From: Anaerolineales bacterium UBA6663 | GTDB lineage: Bacteria; Chloroflexota; Anaerolineae; Anaerolineales; UBA6663 | DNA length: 38,643 nt | Assembly: GCA_002455335.1 (NCBI GenBank) | Contig: DKKP01000060.1 | Coordinates: 1 to 38,643, forward strand | Reading direction: 5' to 3' | In this document: one piece after another, positions 15,083-24,976 of the stretch | Layout: each line of letters opens with the position of its first letter | How positions within the stretch are numbered: position 1 is the stretch's first letter | The notes under the pieces: model-generated | Databases searched by the model: none | What the model was told of the DNA's origin: nothing | The model's input: the letters and a program-made list of their open reading frames with translations, nothing else | Made by a program: the position numbers and the translations under genes

Positions 15083-16849
15083 ATGCTGGCACGAAGGTCT
15101 ACGTTCATCCGCTCGGCCGCGTTACTTGCTGCGTTGCTGGTGGGCTGCGCGCCCAACCCCACAGCCGCCCCGCCCACGTCCCCTGCCGAGGTCGCCTCGC
15201 CGACCGAGGCCGTGGCTCCGACTGACGCCCCGGCGGCAGCCACCGAGGCGACCACGGTCTCAGGCCCCGCTTCCGAAAAGGTCCTCAATTACGCCTCGAT
15301 CAACAACTCGTTCACGCCGAACTTCAATCCGTTTACGGGAGTCAACGCGTTGGTGCCGACCGTCAAGGGCATCTACGAGCCATTGATGATCTATAACACG
15401 CTGAAGGCAGAGATGGTCCCATGGCTGGCGGATAGCTATGCCTGGAGCGACGACTACCTGACGATCACCTTCACGTTACATCCAGGTATCAAGTGGTCCG
15501 ACGGTGAGGATTTCACAGCTGAGGACGTGGTCTTCACTTTTAACCTGATCAAGAACACGCCCGGGCTGCAAGGATCTGGTGCGACGGCCATGGGCGGCGC
15601 CGTTGACAGCGTCTCGGCCCCCGATGCCGGCACCGTCGTGTTCACGCTCAAGGCCGTGAACACCGAGTCGATCTACGACATCGTCAACCAGGACATCGTC
15701 CCCGAGCACATCTGGAAGGATGTCGCCGACCCGGCGAAGTTCCCGAACGAAGACCCGGTGGGCACCGGCCCATTCACGGAGGTCACCGACTTCCAGCCGC
15801 AGGTCTACCAGGTTGACAAGAACCCGAATTACTGGCAGCCTGGCCTTCCGAAGTTCAACGGCTTCCGCGTCACCGCCTATTCCGGCAACGAGGCCCAGAT
15901 CGCGGCCTGGGTCCAGGGCCAGATTGATTACGCCGGCACCGTGATGCCCAACATCGACGAGGCCGTCATTGCAAACAATCCCGAGATCTCGTACGTCTAC
16001 CCGCCGGCGAATCAGACAGTCATCCTCAACCTCAACACCACCCTCAAGCCCTTTGACGACCCGATTGTGCGCAAGGCCATGAGCATGGCACTCGATCGCG
16101 AGCAGATGGTGGCCGTGGCCTTGAACGGCAAGGCCGTCCCTGGTGATGTGACGGGCCTGAGCGGAGCGTTCTCGGCCTGGAAGGTCGCGGACGTGAGCAG
16201 CCTTGGCGATTGGACGACCTACAACCCCGAGAAAGCTGGTCAGATGCTCGAGGATGCCGGCTACAAGCTCGGTGTTGACGGCTTCCGCACGTTGCCTGAT
16301 GGCACGCCCATTGCGGTCAAGCTGACCATGGTCCAGGGCTTCACCGACTGGATCTCGGCCGGCGAGATCATGATCCAGAACTGGAAGGACATCGGCATCA
16401 ACGTCGAGACGAACATGATCGATGCCGGCGCGTTCTTCGGCAGCCTCCCGATGGGCGACTACCAGATGGCGCTGTGGTTCGGCTGGCCCAGCCCGACGCC
16501 CTACACGCAGTACGTCAACACCATGTCGACCCTGACGGTCGCGCCGGCAGGGCAGTTCTCGATGGTGAATTTCGCCAAGTTCGGCAGCACTGACGCCGAC
16601 GAGCTGCTTGCGACGTTCGCGGGCACCGCTGACGAGGCCGAGAAGAAGCAGGCCGGCTACGATCTGCAGGCGCTCTTCGCCGAGCAGGCGCCGGTGATCC
16701 CACTGTGGGCCGGCAACGACTGGGCGATCTACAACAACGCCAACTTCACAGGCTGGCCGACCAGGGAAAACAACTACTCGTACGGCTTCCCGAATGGTGG
16801 GAACACGCCCGAGTGGCTGATCGTCCTGACGACCATCGCAGCCAGATAG
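15083..16849 (+). CDS. ABC transporter solute-binding lipoprotein (peptide/nickel/oligosaccharide family 5)
   Basis: 588 residues. The signal peptide ends in the lipobox LLVGC with Cys22 as the lipidation site. A Thr/Ala/Pro-rich linker follows (about 23-68), then the SBP_bac_5 fold with YEPLMIYNTLKAEMVPWLADSY, WSDGEDFTAEDVVFTFNLI and DPVGTGPF. AGGAGG lies just ahead of the start. The linker is typical of Chloroflexota lipoproteins. Although the family is named for peptides, many members bind oligosaccharides or glycosides, which fits the genes on both sides. It heads an operon with two permeases and two ATPases, but the 196-bp gap with hairpins suggests a separate, more abundant transcript. 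Confidence 0.9.
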   Translation: MLARRSTFIRSAALLAALLVGCAPNPTAAPPTSPAEVASPTEAVAPTDAPAAATEATTVSGPASEKVLNYASINNSFTPNFNPFTGVNALVPTVKGIYEPLMIYNTLKAEMVPWLADSYAWSDDYLTITFTLHPGIKWSDGEDFTAEDVVFTFNLIKNTPGLQGSGATAMGGAVDSVSAPDAGTVVFTLKAVNTESIYDIVNQDIVPEHIWKDVADPAKFPNEDPVGTGPFTEVTDFQPQVYQVDKNPNYWQPGLPKFNGFRVTAYSGNEAQIAAWVQGQIDYAGTVMPNIDEAVIANNPEISYVYPPANQTVILNLNTTLKPFDDPIVRKAMSMALDREQMVAVALNGKAVPGDVTGLSGAFSAWKVADVSSLGDWTTYNPEKAGQMLEDAGYKLGVDGFRTLPDGTPIAVKLTMVQGFTDWISAGEIMIQNWKDIGINVETNMIDAGAFFGSLPMGDYQMALWFGWPSPTPYTQYVNTMSTLTVAPAGQFSMVNFAKFGSTDADELLATFAGTADEAEKKQAGYDLQALFAEQAPVIPLWAGNDWAIYNNANFTGWPTRENNYSYGFPNGGNTPEWLIVLTTIAAR

Positions 16850-16866
16850 GGCGTTTCGCGCATGGC

Positions 16867-16996
16867 GATGTGCGCCCCGTCCGTGGGGGGCGGGGCGCAC
16901 ATCATATTTCCCACGATCGACCTGTACGATAAGGTGAAAGACGGGTGCTCCGGGGCGAGGGTGACGCCCTGACTCTGGAGCACCTCGCGCTTCACC
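16867..16996 (+). other. Two RNA hairpins between binding protein and permeases
   Basis: Hairpin 1 has a perfect 13-bp stem GATGTGCGCCCCG/CGGGGCGCACATC (16867-16879 and 16891-16903) without a good U tract. Hairpin 2 pairs GGTGAA and GGTGCTCC (16933-16938, 16944-16951) with GGAGCACC and TTCACC (16977-16984, 16991-16996). Such structures commonly stabilise the binding-protein mRNA or reduce read-through into the permease genes. Confidence 0.6.
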
Positions 16997-17045
16997 CGGT
17001 TGCCTGGTGGGGCAGTGGCCGGGTTGAACCCGGCGGAGGGCCACG

Positions 17046-18023
17046 ATGCCATACCTTGCACGACGTTTAGGGTTCTATTTGGCGGCGTTGGCGGTGGCGA
17101 TCACCATCAACTTCTTCCTGCCACGCCTGCTTCCCGGCGACCCGGCAGCCACCATCCTGGGCACCTCGGCCGGCAAGCTGACGCAGGATGATCTGCAACG
17201 TGTGCGGGACGCTCTTGGCCTCAGTGACGCCCCGCTCATCGAGCAATATGGCACCTACCTTGTGCGTCTCACGCAGGGCGACTTCGGGGTCTCATATACG
17301 TACTTCCCGGCGCCTGTGACAAGGGTCATCTCGAATGGCCTGATCTGGACGCTGTTGCTCGGAGGCATCTCACTCATCTTCAGTTTCATCCTTGGCAACC
17401 TGATTGGCGTCATCGGATCCTGGCGTCGGGGCGGTGTCGTCGATACCGTCCTTCCGCCGCTGCTGATCTTCGTCGGTTCGTTCCCCGCCTTCTTCCTTGC
17501 GCTTGGCCTGCTGTACGCGTTCGGAGTCCAGCTGGATTGGCTCCCGATCAGTCATGCCTACGACACAAAATTGCCGCAGGGCTTCAATCTTTCGTTCATC
17601 GGCAGTGTGGCCCAGCACATGGTGCTCCCCGCAGGCACGTCGATCCTGCTTGGCATGGGCGGCTGGGCGCTGGGCATGCGCAACGTGATGGTCAGCGTGC
17701 TGGCCGAAGATTACGTGACGATGGCTGAGGCCAAAGGCCTCAAGCAACTGCGGATCATGTTCCGGTATGCCGCACGCAACGCGCTGCTGCCGGGTGTCAC
17801 CGGCCTGGGAGTCGCCATCGGGTCGATCTTGAGCGGTCAGATCCTGATCGAGACGGTGTTCTCGTACCCCGGCCTGGGCTTTCTGCTGATCTATGCCGTG
17901 AACGGCCGCGACTATCCGCTCATGCAAGGCCTGTTCATGATGATCACGATCGGCATCCTGGCAGCCAACTTCATGGTGGACATCCTGTACACGTGGCTGG
18001 ATCCCCGCGTGCGGGCGGCCTGA
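17046..18023 (+). CDS. ABC transporter permease, DppB/OppB type
   Basis: 325 residues with about six membrane segments. The N-terminus (ITINFFLPRLLPGDPAATIL) is the DppB/OppB signature. The cytoplasmic EAA loop is EDYVTMAEAKGLKQLRIMFRYAARNALLP (about residues 221-249), the coupling site for the ATPases. The C-terminal YPLMQGLFMMI segment is also family-typical. GGAGGG precedes the start. It forms the channel with the next gene, 12 bp downstream. Confidence 0.92.
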   Translation: MPYLARRLGFYLAALAVAITINFFLPRLLPGDPAATILGTSAGKLTQDDLQRVRDALGLSDAPLIEQYGTYLVRLTQGDFGVSYTYFPAPVTRVISNGLIWTLLLGGISLIFSFILGNLIGVIGSWRRGGVVDTVLPPLLIFVGSFPAFFLALGLLYAFGVQLDWLPISHAYDTKLPQGFNLSFIGSVAQHMVLPAGTSILLGMGGWALGMRNVMVSVLAEDYVTMAEAKGLKQLRIMFRYAARNALLPGVTGLGVAIGSILSGQILIETVFSYPGLGFLLIYAVNGRDYPLMQGLFMMITIGILAANFMVDILYTWLDPRVRAA

Positions 18024-18035
18024 GGAGGCGATGCG

Positions 18036-19016
18036 ATGAGCGCGGCAACCACCCAATCCACATCTCAACGCAACTCGGCTTCCTGGCTCTCGCGTCTGGG
18101 CCCGATCGGGACACTGCTGAGCAGCACCAAGGCGCGAATCGGGTTGACGATCGTCATGGTCTTCGTCCTGGCCGCGGTCTTCGCGCAATGGATCGCGCCC
18201 GGCGATCCCAAGAAATTCGTCGGGGCCATCAACAAACCGCCTTCGGCCGAGTACATCCTGGGTACCAACCCACAGGGCAAGGACGTCTTCCGCCAGCTTG
18301 TATGGGGCGGGCAGTTGTCGCTGATCATCGGTTTCGGCTCAGCGTTCCTCATGACGACCATCGCCGTGGTCGTCGGCATGATCGCCGGCTACTACCGCGG
18401 CTGGATCGACGACGTCCTGAATTTCATCATGAACCTGTTCCTGGTGATCCCGGCGCTCCCGTTGCTCGTCTTGCTCTCGGCTTATTTGAAGCCGGGGACG
18501 GCCACGATCGTCTTTGCGCTTGCCATCACCGGTTGGGCGTTCAACGGGCGCATTGTCCGCGCCCAGACGATGTCGTTGCGCGAGAAAGACTTCGTCGCGG
18601 CGGCGGTCGTCAGCGGCGAGCCCGGGTTGAAGATCATCTTCGTGCACATCCTGCCGAACATGGTCAACATCATCGTCGGCGGCTTTATCGGCGCCGTCAT
18701 CTACGGGATCATGGCCTCGACGGGCCTGGCCTTTCTCGGCCTGGCGAGCACGCAAGACGTCACCTGGGGCACGAACCTGTTCTGGGCCCAGAACGGCGGC
18801 GCCCTGATGATCGGCGCCTGGTGGGCCTTCCTGCCCTCGGGGTTGGCGGTCGCGCTGGTGGCCTTCGGGCTGGCGTTGACCAACTATGGCATGGACGAGA
18901 TCACCAACCCGCGCCTGCAGGCGGAGAGCATGCTGCGACGCGTGGCCGGTGATCTCTTCGCCCGCAGCGTGCGCGCGACACCCGTGGTCCCGCGGACTCA
19001 TGAGCCCACTGCCTGA
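18036..19016 (+). CDS. ABC transporter permease, DppC/OppC type
   Basis: 326 residues. A cytoplasmic N-terminal tail of about 30 residues precedes the first membrane helix (IGLTIVMVFVLAAVFAQWIAP). The motif ILGTNPQGKDVFRQLVWGGQLSL is the DppC signature. The EAA loop is LREKDFVAAAVVSGEPGLKIIFVHILPN. GAGGAGG at the end of the previous gene provides the ribosome site. Partner of DppB in the membrane channel. The C-terminal extension beyond the last helix (about 35 residues ending in THEPTA) is slightly longer than usual. Confidence 0.92.
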   Translation: MSAATTQSTSQRNSASWLSRLGPIGTLLSSTKARIGLTIVMVFVLAAVFAQWIAPGDPKKFVGAINKPPSAEYILGTNPQGKDVFRQLVWGGQLSLIIGFGSAFLMTTIAVVVGMIAGYYRGWIDDVLNFIMNLFLVIPALPLLVLLSAYLKPGTATIVFALAITGWAFNGRIVRAQTMSLREKDFVAAAVVSGEPGLKIIFVHILPNMVNIIVGGFIGAVIYGIMASTGLAFLGLASTQDVTWGTNLFWAQNGGALMIGAWWAFLPSGLAVALVAFGLALTNYGMDEITNPRLQAESMLRRVAGDLFARSVRATPVVPRTHEPTA

Positions 19017-19037
19017 GACGAACAGGATGGCGATGCC

Positions 19038-20045
19038 ATGACTGAACAGCCGATCCTCGATATCCAGAATCTGTACGTCGAGTACCTGACGCCGCGCGGC
19101 CCCGCCCAGGCCGTAAACAACGTGTCATTCTCGATCGGGGCGGGCGAGGTGTTCGGGCTCGCCGGTGAATCTGGCTGCGGCAAATCCACCATCGCGCACT
19201 CGATCTTGCGCGTGTTGCGACCGCCGGCCGTGATCACCGGGGGCCAGATCCGGTTCCGCGGCCAAGAGGTGCTCGAGATGGGCGATGACGCCATCGAGGC
19301 CTTCCGCTGGCGCGGCGCCGCGATGGTCTTCCAGAGCGCCATGAACTCGCTCAACCCGGTCATCACGGTAGGCGAGCAGGTCATGGATGTGCTCGAGACC
19401 CACACGAAGATGGCTTCCGCCGAGCGGCGTGCGCGCGCCGAAGAGTTGTTCGAGATCGTCGGAATCGAGAATAAGCGCCTTACGTCATTCCCGCATCAGA
19501 TGTCGGGCGGCATGCGCCAGCGCGTGGTCATCGCGATCGCCCTGGCGCTCAACCCGGCGCTCCTGATCATGGACGAGCCTACGACAGCCCTCGACGTCGT
19601 GGTGCAAAAGGACATCCTGCGCCAGATCCGACGGATCAAGGAGAAGATGGGATTCTCCATCCTCTTCATCACGCACGACGTGTCGTTGATGGTCGAGATC
19701 TCGGATCGCATGGGCATCATGTACGCCGGCGAGATCGTCGAGTTGGCGAAGTCGAAGGAGATCTTCAACAATCCGATCCACCCGTACACGCAGGGGTTGC
19801 TGAGTTCGTTTCCGTCCGTCACGGGTCAGAAGCGCAAGCTCTCGGGCATTCCGGGCACGCCGCCTGATCTGATCAGCCCGCCAAACGGATGCAAGTTCCA
19901 CCCGCGCTGCAGCAAGTGTCAGCCGATCGAGACTGAATGCGCGCCGCGTCTGACCGAAGTGCTGCCCGGACATTGGGTGGCCGCCCATGCCGGGATGCCG
20001 CTGCCGCAGATTGCAGCCGGTGGATCCAGAACGGCGGACCAATGA
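19038..20045 (+). CDS. ABC transporter ATPase, DppD/OppD type
   Basis: 335 residues. Walker A GESGCGKST (43-51), Q-loop in AMVFQSAMNSLNP, signature MSGGMRQRV, Walker B LLIMDEPTTALD and H-loop FITHDVS are all intact. The C-terminal oligopeptide-transporter extension contains the conserved Cys cluster CKFHPRCSKCQPIETEC. One of two ATPases energising import through the DppBC channel, working with the next gene. Confidence 0.93.
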   Translation: MTEQPILDIQNLYVEYLTPRGPAQAVNNVSFSIGAGEVFGLAGESGCGKSTIAHSILRVLRPPAVITGGQIRFRGQEVLEMGDDAIEAFRWRGAAMVFQSAMNSLNPVITVGEQVMDVLETHTKMASAERRARAEELFEIVGIENKRLTSFPHQMSGGMRQRVVIAIALALNPALLIMDEPTTALDVVVQKDILRQIRRIKEKMGFSILFITHDVSLMVEISDRMGIMYAGEIVELAKSKEIFNNPIHPYTQGLLSSFPSVTGQKRKLSGIPGTPPDLISPPNGCKFHPRCSKCQPIETECAPRLTEVLPGHWVAAHAGMPLPQIAAGGSRTADQ

Positions 20046-20105
20046 CCGACGATTGACGAAAGCCGCGTCGACGAGCAAGCGTCTGTTCAGAATCGCGAGG
20101 CCTTG

Positions 20106-21110
20106 ATGACCTTACAGACATCCCCCACAGTGCAGAGCACCGCAGCCCCCGCCGGGCCGGCCCTCGACGTCCGGAAGTTGACCAAGCGATTCGACATCGG
20201 CAATGTGTTGAAGCCGAAGCTCGTGCACGCGCTCACGGATGCGACGTTCACGGTGAACCGCGGCGAGGTCGTGGCGCTGGTCGGCGAGTCGGGAAGCGGA
20301 AAGTCGACGACGGCCCGCCTGATCTCACGCCTGATCGAACCGACGAGCGGTGAGATCTATCTGCACGGCAAGAACGTCCTGAAGAGCGAGCCCGGGGTGG
20401 CGTCCCTGGCGTATCGACGGGCCATTCAGATGATCTTCCAGGATCCATACGGCTCGCTCAACCCGGCCATGACCATCGGCGCACACATCGAACGGCCCAT
20501 CGGCATTCATCGGGGCGGCCGCAACGCCAAAGAGGCGGTCGTCGACCTGTTGGCCACCGTGGGCTTCAATCCGCCGGCTGAGTTCGCGGCCAAGTATCCG
20601 TACCAGCTTTCCGGTGGGCAGCGGCAGCGTGTGGCCATCGCCCGGGCTCTGGCCGTCGAGCCCGAGATCATCCTGGCCGACGAGCCCGTCTCGATGCTCG
20701 ACGTCTCGATTCGCATGGGCATCCTCAACCTGATCGAGCAACTCAAAGAAGAGCGCGGGATCGGGTTCCTGTACATCACTCACGACCTGGCGAGCGCGCG
20801 CTACATCGGTGATCGCACGATCGTGATGTATGCCGGCCATCAGGTGGAGTGCGCGGAAAGCACCGAGTTGATGGATCGACCCGCCCACCCCTACACGAAG
20901 CTTCTGCTTTCCGCCGTTCCGAACCCCGAGGCGGGCCTTGTGACGGGCGACGACGAAGCTCGCGGCGAGATCCCATCGCTGATCAATCAGGCGCCTGGCT
21001 GCCCGTTCGCGCCGCGCTGCCCGCACGTGATGGACGTGTGTCGGAAGGCGATGCCGGCTGTGACCCAGTTGTCGCAAGATCACTGGGTCCGCTGCCATTT
21101 GCATTCCTGA
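20106..21110 (+). CDS. ABC transporter ATPase, DppF/OppF type
   Basis: 334 residues from ATG 20106; a TTG three bases earlier is less likely. Walker A GESGSGKST (60-68), FQDPYGSLNPAMTIG Q-loop (the classic DppF form), LSGGQRQRVAIARAL signature, ILADEPVSMLDVS Walker B and YITHDLA. The C-terminal Cys-containing region (GCPFAPRCPHVMDVC) matches the family. Second ATPase of the heterodimer and last gene of the transport operon, followed by a strong terminator. Confidence 0.93.
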   Translation: MTLQTSPTVQSTAAPAGPALDVRKLTKRFDIGNVLKPKLVHALTDATFTVNRGEVVALVGESGSGKSTTARLISRLIEPTSGEIYLHGKNVLKSEPGVASLAYRRAIQMIFQDPYGSLNPAMTIGAHIERPIGIHRGGRNAKEAVVDLLATVGFNPPAEFAAKYPYQLSGGQRQRVAIARALAVEPEIILADEPVSMLDVSIRMGILNLIEQLKEERGIGFLYITHDLASARYIGDRTIVMYAGHQVECAESTELMDRPAHPYTKLLLSAVPNPEAGLVTGDDEARGEIPSLINQAPGCPFAPRCPHVMDVCRKAMPAVTQLSQDHWVRCHLHS

Positions 21111-21160
21111 CTCTACATTCGATACAGAACCGTTCAGCCCTGTCCGAAACAGATCGGTGA

Positions 21161-21215
21161 GAAAAGGGTGCAGGGGTGGCCTGGGCGAAGCCCAGACCAC
21201 CCCTGCACCCTTTTC
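21161..21215. terminator. Bidirectional intrinsic terminator
   Basis: A 26-bp stem with a single mismatch (21161-21186 with 21190-21215) and a GAA loop, starting GAAAAGGGTGCAGGGGTGG and ending in CCCTTTTC followed by TTA. It serves both the ABC operon and the converging STAND gene. Confidence 0.92.
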
Positions 21216-21256
21216 TTACCCCAAACTTGTTGGGGATCAACTTTGAGGGCGTGCCG

Positions 21257-24200
21257 TCAGTGACCGGCGTCAGGCTCTGAGTCGACTGCGCCGAGAGCCT
21301 TGAGGGCGGCATGCTCGGCGGCGTTGAGACCGGTGATGCCGTAGATGTTCATCCGCTCGTACGGCCGGTCCAGCATGATCTTCTCCAGCACCTGGCCGGT
21401 CTCGATGTCACAGACCAGGGTCGTGCCTTCTTCGTCGCCGCTGGCCACGTAGTGTTCGTCAGGGCTCAGCGCGATGCCCCACACGCGGTTGAGGTGGCCC
21501 GGAAACACAAGGGTCTGCGTCGGCGTTGTTCCTTCATCGAACTGTCGGACGATCACGATCGGGTCGGCGCTCCCTGTCGCAACCAGCCGTCCGTCTTTGC
21601 CGATTGCGACGGCGTTGGTGCGATTGCCGGTCGAGCGGATGGGAATGGTGCGCAGGCAATCGCCAGTCTGGATGTCCCAGAATTTCAAGAGTTCGTGGTT
21701 GTCGCTCGTGATCAGGGTGCGTCCGTCGGAGCTGTAGCGCAAGGCCCCGACCGGCGTGGTGCCGTGTTGGAGCGTCAATTGGGGCTGCCGCGACCGAAGA
21801 TCCCAGACCGTCACCGAACCGTTCATGTGCCCGCTGGCCAGGTGACTTCCCTCTTGATCGAACAACACAGACCAGACGTCGTCAGCGGTCTCGATCCGCG
21901 CCAACGGCGCTGCGTGCTCGACTTCGCGCGTGTCCCACAACAGGATGGCGTGCGACACGCCGGCGCTGGCCAGAACGGACCCATCCGTGTTGAACGCCAT
22001 CGTGAAGACCGGGCCCTGATGCCCCGAGAACGAGTGCAGGCAGTGCTGGGCGTCGACGTCCCAGAGGCGCACATGTCGGTCATCGCTGGCGGTCGCGATC
22101 GTCTTGCCGTCTGGATGGGTGGCGATGACCCAGATCGGCCCGGTGTGCGCCTGGATAGAGGCGATATAGCGGTGCTTGTGCAGATCCCAGATACGCACCT
22201 TGCCGCTGGCATCGCCGTGATAGAGCAGGGCGCCGTCCGGGCTGAACGCGCTGGCGCCGATCAGACGGCTGTAGCCGGCCACCACACGCAGAAGCCTCCC
22301 GCTCTCGGCGTTCCAGAGTCGGATGCTCCCGCCATCCGACAGCGTGACGAGCAGGTCGTCGGGGCCGTGCGCCAGAACGCTGATGGAGTTGTGGTGTCCC
22401 ATCAGCATCTTCTGATAAACCGGCGGATGTTCACCCTGTAGCCGCCAGAGTTCCACGGAGCCGTCAGGGCCGCCATTGATCAGCATCGTGCCGGCGGCGT
22501 TGAACGCCACGGCGGTGGGGCCGTTCGAACGGGTGGTCACTGAGGCGATCAGATCACCCGACCTGACGTCCCACAGAAGAGTCTGCGGGTTTTCTTCGCA
22601 GCAGGTGGCCAGCCACTGCCCTCCGGGATGAAAGGCGATGCGAACCAAGCCGGCCGAGGGATGCTTCAAGCTGCGTATAACCTGGCCCGCGCGCCAATCC
22701 CAGATGAGGATCGTCTCCTCGCCAGCGCCTGAGACGAGTGTGTCACCGTCGGGGCTGAACGCCAGAGACCACACACGCGCGCCATGCCCCTTGAGTGTCT
22801 GGAGCAGGGTTCGCGTTTGCAGATCCCAGATCAAGACGTTCGTGTCAATCCCGCCGGATGCCAGGTAGCGTCCGGATGGGTGAAACGCCACGGAGTGGAC
22901 CCAGTCTTCGTGGCCTTCGAACACGTGAAGCGGCTGCCCGGTGGCCACATCCCACAGGCTGACCAGCCCGGCGAAGTTGCTGCAGGCCAGCAGGCTTTCG
23001 TCGGGGCTGAACGCCAGTGACCAGGCACGGCGAGCACGGGTCGTCGTCCAGACCGGTTTGCCATCGCTGACGCGCCAGCAGCGCATCTGGCCGTTGTACG
23101 TGCTGGCCGCCAGATAGGTGCCGCGCGGGCTGAGCGTCATGGCACTGATGGTTTCGAGCGGCTCGGTGAAGCGCGAGTCGATGAACCTGGCCCCGGTGAA
23201 GTCCGAGTCCTGCGCCTCGAGGCCCTGCAGGTCGATCTGGCGCAGCAGCAGCCCAGAGAAATCTTCATGTTTGAGGTGGCCATTGACCTGCGCGATGAGA
23301 TTGGCCAGGTTGCCGCCGGCGTAACCCTGGGCTTCGTGCGGCAGGCGGCGCGCATCGCCCAGCAGGCCGCGCAGGTGGCTGACCAGAAGCGACGGGCTGC
23401 CGAAATGGCGGCGCAGACGCGTCACGAGGGGCTCGAGGATCATGCGTACCTGGCCCTCGCGCACCTGGTCGATGCTCTGGCTCTTGACCAGGCAATACGC
23501 CGAGAGGGCTTCCAGCTGGCGATGCACAATCTGATCGGCCACCAGCCCGACGAGTCGATCCGTGGTGTATTCGCGCAGCACAGGCAGGAGCGAGAACTCG
23601 GCGCCCTGATCGTTGCGCTCGATCAACGATCGCTGCAGCAGCGAATGCAATCCCGATAGGATCTCGTGCCCCGGGATGTCGAGCAGGAAGTTTGCGCGCA
23701 GCGTCGCCAGCGGCACCTGATCGCGCTCGATGGCCAGCCAGAACAGGATGTCTTTTTCGAGCACCGACAGGTGCTCGAACTGATTGCCCAACAATTGATG
23801 CAGCGTATGAAGCGTGACCGGCGCCTCGCGCAGAAAGGCCGCCAGATCTCCGCCGAAGAGATCACGCACGGTGGCCGAGGCGATCTTGAGGGCCAACGGG
23901 TTGCCGGTGTAGTAATGGACAAAGACGTCCCAGGCATCGGCTGGCCCGTAGAGCCCCTTGTCCGTCAACAGCGCCTGGCTGGCGGCGCTGCTCAGGCCAG
24001 TCAGCTTCATCACGCGCACGGGCAGTTCGCGGCCCTCGATGACCTCGAGGTTGACGGGCAGTTCGCGACTGGTCAGGATCACGCAACTCTTGTGTCGGGT
24101 CTGCGCAATGCTCTGAAACAGCTGTTGATACTCCTCGAAGCCTTCACGATAGGTGCCCGAGAAATTCCCGGCGCGTTGCAACGTCTCGGCGTTGTCGAGG

Positions 24201-24925
24201 ATGAGCAGGCAGCGCTGCTGCTTGAGGAGATCGAGCAACAGGGGGATGGTGGGTTTTGCGGGCCGGACCGGCGACAGGATCTGGAAGAAATCGGTCAACA
24301 GATCCTGCAGCTCCGGCGCGTTGTGCAACGAGCGCCAGATGACGTAGTCGAACTCGGTGGCCACATCTTGCGCGAATCTGACCACCAGGGTGGTCTTGCC
24401 GATGCCGCCGAGCCCGAGCACGGTCACCAGTCGGCATCCCCTTTCGAGCACCTCCCGCTTCAGTTCGGCGAGTTCGGCGTCGCGGCCAAAGACATGAGCA
24501 ACGTCCGGCGCGTCGCCCCAATCGACTCGCGGCGTCGCCGCCCCGGGCCCGGCCGGGGCAGGGGGCTGCGCTGCTGACGGTCTGTGGCTGGCATGGTATC
24601 GGGCGACCAGGTCGGCGAACCATGGCTCGTCGAACATGGACTTCCGGCGGGAGGCGCTCTCGTCAGCCTGAGCCCAGATCGCCCGGGCCTCTTCCCATTC
24701 GGCGCCGGGCACGAAACCGCGCAGGCTCAGGTAGTGGGCAATCAGGTTTTTGAGGTGATGGATATCCGGGAAGGCTGTGCCGGCCTCCCAATGCTGGATC
24801 GTCCGGCGCGACACGGCCAGCGCTTCAGCCACCTGGTTCTGGGTGAGGCCGATCTTCTCACGCAGCGTCAGGATCATCTGCCCGAAGCGATAATCGGTGA
24901 CTCGGTACTGTCTGTGGCCGGCCAT
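21257..24925 (-). CDS. XRE-NB-ARC-WD40 STAND-type signalling/regulatory protein
   Basis: 1222 residues from the ATG at 24925; the frame stays open to 25138, but that stretch is low-complexity and covers the repeat site at 24977-25003. Domains: an XRE helix-turn-helix (about 13-70, LTQNQVAEALAVSRRTIQHWEAG); a short linker; an NB-ARC NTPase with Walker A GLGGIGKTT (171-179) and Walker B CLLILDNAE; a winged-helix/adaptor region; then 14 WD40 blades to the C-terminus, enough for two seven-bladed propellers. STAND proteins of this kind are ATP-gated switches in which the repeats sense a ligand and oligomerisation exposes the effector. Here the effector is a DNA-binding domain, so a transcriptional regulator is favoured over a defence protein. 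Its gene sits between the transporter and the third deglycosidase-like pair. Confidence 0.9.
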   Translation of the reverse strand: MAGHRQYRVTDYRFGQMILTLREKIGLTQNQVAEALAVSRRTIQHWEAGTAFPDIHHLKNLIAHYLSLRGFVPGAEWEEARAIWAQADESASRRKSMFDEPWFADLVARYHASHRPSAAQPPAPAGPGAATPRVDWGDAPDVAHVFGRDAELAELKREVLERGCRLVTVLGLGGIGKTTLVVRFAQDVATEFDYVIWRSLHNAPELQDLLTDFFQILSPVRPAKPTIPLLLDLLKQQRCLLILDNAETLQRAGNFSGTYREGFEEYQQLFQSIAQTRHKSCVILTSRELPVNLEVIEGRELPVRVMKLTGLSSAASQALLTDKGLYGPADAWDVFVHYYTGNPLALKIASATVRDLFGGDLAAFLREAPVTLHTLHQLLGNQFEHLSVLEKDILFWLAIERDQVPLATLRANFLLDIPGHEILSGLHSLLQRSLIERNDQGAEFSLLPVLREYTTDRLVGLVADQIVHRQLEALSAYCLVKSQSIDQVREGQVRMILEPLVTRLRRHFGSPSLLVSHLRGLLGDARRLPHEAQGYAGGNLANLIAQVNGHLKHEDFSGLLLRQIDLQGLEAQDSDFTGARFIDSRFTEPLETISAMTLSPRGTYLAASTYNGQMRCWRVSDGKPVWTTTRARRAWSLAFSPDESLLACSNFAGLVSLWDVATGQPLHVFEGHEDWVHSVAFHPSGRYLASGGIDTNVLIWDLQTRTLLQTLKGHGARVWSLAFSPDGDTLVSGAGEETILIWDWRAGQVIRSLKHPSAGLVRIAFHPGGQWLATCCEENPQTLLWDVRSGDLIASVTTRSNGPTAVAFNAAGTMLINGGPDGSVELWRLQGEHPPVYQKMLMGHHNSISVLAHGPDDLLVTLSDGGSIRLWNAESGRLLRVVAGYSRLIGASAFSPDGALLYHGDASGKVRIWDLHKHRYIASIQAHTGPIWVIATHPDGKTIATASDDRHVRLWDVDAQHCLHSFSGHQGPVFTMAFNTDGSVLASAGVSHAILLWDTREVEHAAPLARIETADDVWSVLFDQEGSHLASGHMNGSVTVWDLRSRQPQLTLQHGTTPVGALRYSSDGRTLITSDNHELLKFWDIQTGDCLRTIPIRSTGNRTNAVAIGKDGRLVATGSADPIVIVRQFDEGTTPTQTLVFPGHLNRVWGIALSPDEHYVASGDEEGTTLVCDIETGQVLEKIMLDRPYERMNIYGITGLNAAEHAALKALGAVDSEPDAGH

Positions 24926-24976
24926 GATCACGGTCAGTGGGGCGCCAACACCTGTGTCTGGCGGCACCCGGAAGAG

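Noticed and set aside
21257..24925. Antiphage defence role for the NB-ARC protein
   Set aside because: The effector is an XRE DNA-binding domain, no nuclease, TIR or protease domain is present, and all neighbours are metabolic
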